Shown: positions 6,294 to 8,895 of the stretch, piece by piece | How positions within the stretch are numbered: position 1 is the stretch's first letter | Layout of the letters: every line of letters starts with the position of its first letter | Assembly (NCBI GenBank): GCA_003232595.1 | Contig: QIIJ01000295.1 | Span: 1-8,895 of the forward strand | Direction: 5' to 3' | DNA length: 8,895 bases | Source of the DNA: Aurantimonadaceae bacterium | GTDB lineage: Bacteria; Pseudomonadota; Alphaproteobacteria; Rhizobiales; Rhizobiaceae | Program-made: the position numbers and the translations under genes | The notes under the pieces: model-generated | Told to the model about the DNA's origin: nothing | Database searches by the model: none | Seen by the model: the letters and a program-made list of their open reading frames with translations, nothing else

Positions 6294-7964
6294 TTAAACC
6301 CGCGTTACAAATACAGTTGTTACCGGTTTTTTGCCCCAGATTTGTCGTGCCTCTGCCCGTACTGCGCGACGCACTGCCTCCTGCACCTTGGCCAGGTTCT
6401 TACGCCCACTGCGCGGAATACTTTCAAATGCGCCAAGAGCAGCATCATAAAGGCAGTCTTCAAATGTGTCCCGGTCATCGGCCATTTCGGGCAATCCATG
6501 GGCCTCTATGTCCGGATCAGCCAGCAATTCTCCCTGTTTGTCCATCACCATCGAGACGGCAACCGAACCGGCGTAAGAAAGTCCCCGACGTTTAATAACA
6601 CCGATATCCTGCTCAGTGCCAAGGATCTTGCCATCCTTAAAAAAACGGCCGCTGGCCACCTGTTTGAGAACTTCTGCAGGTCCCGGCGCAAGGCGTAGCA
6701 TGTCTCCATTGCGTACCGGTGCCACATCCCTGATACCAATTTCGGCAGCTAGCGCCGCGTGTGCACTCAAATGGGCTGCCTCGCCATGCACAGGAACGGC
6801 AATTGTCGGCTTGATCCAGTCGTACATCGCCCGCAATTCGTTGCGCCGCGGATGGCCTGAAACATGCACCAGGGCATCATTGTCGGTGATGATTTCAACA
6901 CCCTGATCTATCAGTGCATTTTGAATTTCGATGATCGATTTTCCGTTACCGGGGATAATGCGGGATGAATAGACCACCCGGTCACCGGGGCTGAGCGATG
7001 CCTTGTGGTGATTATCCTGGGCAAGACGGGCAAGGGCCGCACGCGGTTCGCCCTGGCTTCCAGTTAAAATAACCACGAGTTCCTTACGTGGAATAGATGC
7101 ATATTCATCATCACTGACGAAGGGGGCTATGCCGTCAAGATAGCCCAGATCACGTGCCACATCGCAGACCCGCAGCATTGAGCGCCCGAATACCATCACC
7201 TTTCGCCCGGCTTTTTCAGCCGCCAGCGCAATAGACCGGATACGACCAACATTGGAAGAAAAGGTGGTGATCAGCACCCTGCCCTTTGAACTTTCAATGA
7301 CTTCGGCAAGGCTGTTGGAAACGGAAAGTTCGCTCGGTGAAACACCATCGCGCATGGCATTTGTCGAATCGCAGACAAGCGCCAGAACACCATCCTTGCC
7401 AAGCTTGCGGAAGTGTTTTTCATCTGTTGGCTTTCCAAGCGTTGGAGCATCATCCATTTTCCAGTCGCCGGTATGGACTACGCGGCCCAATGGGGTTTTG
7501 ATTGCAAGGGACACAGGCTCCGGGATAGAATGGGTCACATGCACCGTTTCGATTTCGAAAGGTCCGATTGTGAAAGTGTCACCGGCCTTGAAAATAGTCA
7601 GCGGGATATCCGGCGCGCCATTTTCCGAATAACGTTTGGCTTCCAGCATGCCTGCGGTAAATGGCGTGCAATATACTGGTGCACGCAGCCGTGGCCACAG
7701 GGCCAGCAATGCGCCATAGTGATCTTCATGGGCATGGGTGATGATGATCGCCTCAAGGTTTTCAACCTGCTCTTCCAAGTAGCTGATATCCGGCAGGATC
7801 AGATCAACCCCGGGCAACGAGGGACCGGGGAATGTTACACCCACATCGACCACGATCCACCTGCGCTCTTTTGGTTTGCCGTAACCATACATGGCCAGGT
7901 TCATGCCGATTTCACCGACACCACCGAGTGGTACAAAGACCAGTTCTTCTTGTGATTTGCTCAT
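6294..7964 (-). CDS. rnj: Ribonuclease J
   Basis: Metallo-beta-lactamase/beta-CASP ribonuclease with 5'-to-3' exonuclease and endonuclease activity; in alphaproteobacteria it takes part in 16S/23S rRNA 5' maturation and RNA turnover. The 556 residues are normal for the family. N-terminal PLGGVGEIGMN 12-22 is typical of RNase J. The zinc site is THAHEDH 76-82 (His77, His79, Asp81, His82), His145 in VTHSIPEP, and Asp167 in HTGDWK. The beta-CASP part includes TGSQGEP 301-307, SGHPRR 369-374 with His371, and VPVHGE 390-395 with His393. A C-terminal dimerisation-type domain follows from about residue 450. All expected catalytic residues are present. The ATG at 7964 overlaps the birA stop as ATGA, with a weak AAGAAG upstream, so translation is probably coupled. 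Only one RNase J gene lies in the window. Confidence 0.97.
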   Translation of the reverse strand: MSKSQEELVFVPLGGVGEIGMNLAMYGYGKPKERRWIVVDVGVTFPGPSLPGVDLILPDISYLEEQVENLEAIIITHAHEDHYGALLALWPRLRAPVYCTPFTAGMLEAKRYSENGAPDIPLTIFKAGDTFTIGPFEIETVHVTHSIPEPVSLAIKTPLGRVVHTGDWKMDDAPTLGKPTDEKHFRKLGKDGVLALVCDSTNAMRDGVSPSELSVSNSLAEVIESSKGRVLITTFSSNVGRIRSIALAAEKAGRKVMVFGRSMLRVCDVARDLGYLDGIAPFVSDDEYASIPRKELVVILTGSQGEPRAALARLAQDNHHKASLSPGDRVVYSSRIIPGNGKSIIEIQNALIDQGVEIITDNDALVHVSGHPRRNELRAMYDWIKPTIAVPVHGEAAHLSAHAALAAEIGIRDVAPVRNGDMLRLAPGPAEVLKQVASGRFFKDGKILGTEQDIGVIKRRGLSYAGSVAVSMVMDKQGELLADPDIEAHGLPEMADDRDTFEDCLYDAALGAFESIPRSGRKNLAKVQEAVRRAVRAEARQIWGKKPVTTVFVTRV

Positions 7965-8743
7965 CGGTGCTTCTTAGCTGTTTTTTTGTGGTTCTGAAAG
8001 AAAATATCTGCAGCTGAGATTGTCTTGACTTCGTTGTCAGTTCCCAGCAGCAGGTATCCGTCATCGTCTATGCCGAGAAATTTTCCATGGTCCTCATGAT
8101 TGTCGAAGCGGACAGTTATTTCGTTACCAATTCCAGATGCAAGTTGCAGCCAGGCGTGTCGGGTACGAATAAACCCTCGCCCCCTGTCCCATTGTTTGAG
8201 CGCTGCATGCATGGCTTCGTGTAAGTGAATGAACATTTGGTCGGGGGTTGCATCCATTCCGCATTCTGCCAGTGATGTTGCAGGATAAAGATTGTTATCA
8301 GGCGCATGGCGACAATTGATACCGCAGCCGATAACAGCTGCCTGCCTGCCACCGGCAAGCATGGTTGACTCAAGCAATATTCCACTAATTTTTTTCCCGC
8401 CAATCAGTACATCATTCGGCCATTTGATCGAAAGTTCAGGAATGTCATTGCCGCAACAAGTTTCAATGGCTTGCGCCACCGCAAGTGAGGCTACAAATGG
8501 CAGCGTGCTGAATTTTTCCAGTGTTGATGGATCAATCAAAAGGAGTGAAGCAAAAAGATTGCCTTCCTCAGACACCCATTTTCGGCCCCTGCGAGCCTTG
8601 CCCGAAGTTTGTAATTTCGCAGTGATCCAAAGATTTCCATCGTCACCGGACGCAGCCCGACGCATGGCTTCCGCATTGGTCGAATCCAGTTGGTCAAACG
8701 AAATGTGGCGATAGCCGTGTGAGATTGTCTGTGGCGCGTCCAC
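7961..8743 (-). CDS. birA: Biotin-[acetyl-CoA-carboxylase] ligase (BirA, class I, no DNA-binding domain)
   Basis: Cytoplasmic enzyme that activates biotin as biotinyl-5'-AMP and attaches it to the lysine of biotin-dependent carboxylases such as acetyl-CoA and propionyl-CoA carboxylase. The protein has 260 residues. Motifs: DSTN 20-23, biotin/AMP loop GKARRGRKW 48-56 (usual form GRGRRGR), KWPNDV 107-112 with the key lysine, GGKKISGIL 115-123, and GCGINC 139-144. A small C-terminal domain follows, with a basic tail. There is no N-terminal helix-turn-helix, so unlike the E. coli protein it should not repress biotin genes. The start is GTG at 8743, supported by AAGG 9 nt upstream. The gene begins 11 nt after the nuoN stop and overlaps rnj by 4 nt. 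Confidence 0.94.
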   Translation of the reverse strand: MDAPQTISHGYRHISFDQLDSTNAEAMRRAASGDDGNLWITAKLQTSGKARRGRKWVSEEGNLFASLLLIDPSTLEKFSTLPFVASLAVAQAIETCCGNDIPELSIKWPNDVLIGGKKISGILLESTMLAGGRQAAVIGCGINCRHAPDNNLYPATSLAECGMDATPDQMFIHLHEAMHAALKQWDRGRGFIRTRHAWLQLASGIGNEITVRFDNHEDHGKFLGIDDDGYLLLGTDNEVKTISAADIFFQNHKKTAKKHR

Positions 8744-8752
8744 AAATACAGA

Positions 8753-8756
8753 CCTT
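8753..8756 (-). promoter_or_regulatory. Ribosome binding site of birA overlapping the nuoN stop codon
   Basis: AAGG on the minus strand shares two bases with the TAA stop of nuoN and lies 9 nt before the GTG start of birA. It supports the non-ATG start and suggests that nuoN termination and birA initiation are coupled. Confidence 0.6.
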
Positions 8757-8895
8757 ACGAAAAGAAACTGCCTGCCGCAGTTTGTGCGGTCGTCAACAGC
8801 AGATTGCCGAACAACACATAGAAGACCACAAAAATTCCACTTGCCCCAAGCACCAGCCGTAGTTCACCGGCCATTGGCACAAATTCACCCTTGGG
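8755..8895 (-). CDS. nuoN: NADH-quinone oxidoreductase subunit N, C-terminal end (gene continues past window edge)
   Basis: Only the last 46 codons and the TAA stop are inside the window. The visible peptide begins with PKGEFVPMAGELRLVLGASG, followed by a hydrophobic segment (about 15 residues, IFVVFYVLFGNLLLT) and a short tail ending AAGSFFS. This matches the C-terminus of NuoN, a proton-pumping, antiporter-like membrane subunit of respiratory complex I. In alphaproteobacteria nuoN is normally the last nuo gene and is commonly followed by birA, rnj and mce, exactly as here, which strengthens an assignment made from little sequence. The 5' part, with the transmembrane core and the functional lysines, is not visible. 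Confidence 0.85.
   Translation of the reverse strand, partial: PKGEFVPMAGELRLVLGASGIFVVFYVLFGNLLLTTAQTAAGSFFS

Noticed and set aside
7413..7955. Long plus-strand open frame (180 codons) opposite rnj
   Set aside because: It is fully antisense to a well-conserved rnj gene, matches no family I recognise, and has the odd His/Trp/Phe/Gln-rich composition of a shadow frame.
1..8895. Mobile elements, prophage, CRISPR, toxin-antitoxin or defence genes
   Set aside because: No transposase, integrase, direct-repeat array or defence-type domain was seen; all space is taken by housekeeping-type or common alphaproteobacterial genes.

Overview
The window looks like a chromosomal segment of an alphaproteobacterium, most likely a Hyphomicrobiales (Rhizobiales) member of moderate GC content. 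This rests on four things: the gene order nuoN-birA-rnj-mce-DUF1467 on the minus strand, an IalB-family secreted protein, a single RNase J, and a YejA-like peptide-binding protein. The genus cannot be named from the sequence. Genes are tightly packed, the largest gene-free stretch is about 256 bases, and no phage, transposon, CRISPR, tRNA or rRNA sequence was seen.

Layout: bases 1-1170 (+) hold the 3' part of a DEAD-box RNA helicase gene whose 5' end lies outside the window. Facing it (1259-1894, -) is a secreted IalB-family protein with a charged coiled-coil tail. A divergent intergenic region (1895-2150) separates this from a plus-strand cluster of three genes: a YejA-like periplasmic oligopeptide-binding protein (2151-3974), a FrnE-like DsbA-family thiol oxidoreductase (3988-4644) and a PLP-dependent serine/threonine dehydratase (4647-5627). 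The last gene overlaps tail-to-tail, by 16 bases, with the end of the minus-strand operon.

That operon is read from 8895 down to 5612: nuoN (3' end only), birA, rnj, mce and a small two-helix DUF1467 membrane protein. Its junctions are 11 nt, a 4-nt overlap, 1 nt and 3 nt, so it is almost certainly one polycistronic unit attached to the complex I (nuo) operon. BirA biotinylates carboxylases such as propionyl-CoA carboxylase, and methylmalonyl-CoA epimerase takes the next step after that enzyme, so these two neighbours share a pathway. RNase J brings RNA turnover into the same transcript.

Every open stretch is explained by known families. I found no convincing new multi-gene system. The points most worth a second look are the uncharacterised DUF1467 protein, the convergent gene overlap, the binding protein without permeases, and small residue-level oddities in the FrnE-like protein, the dehydratase and BirA.
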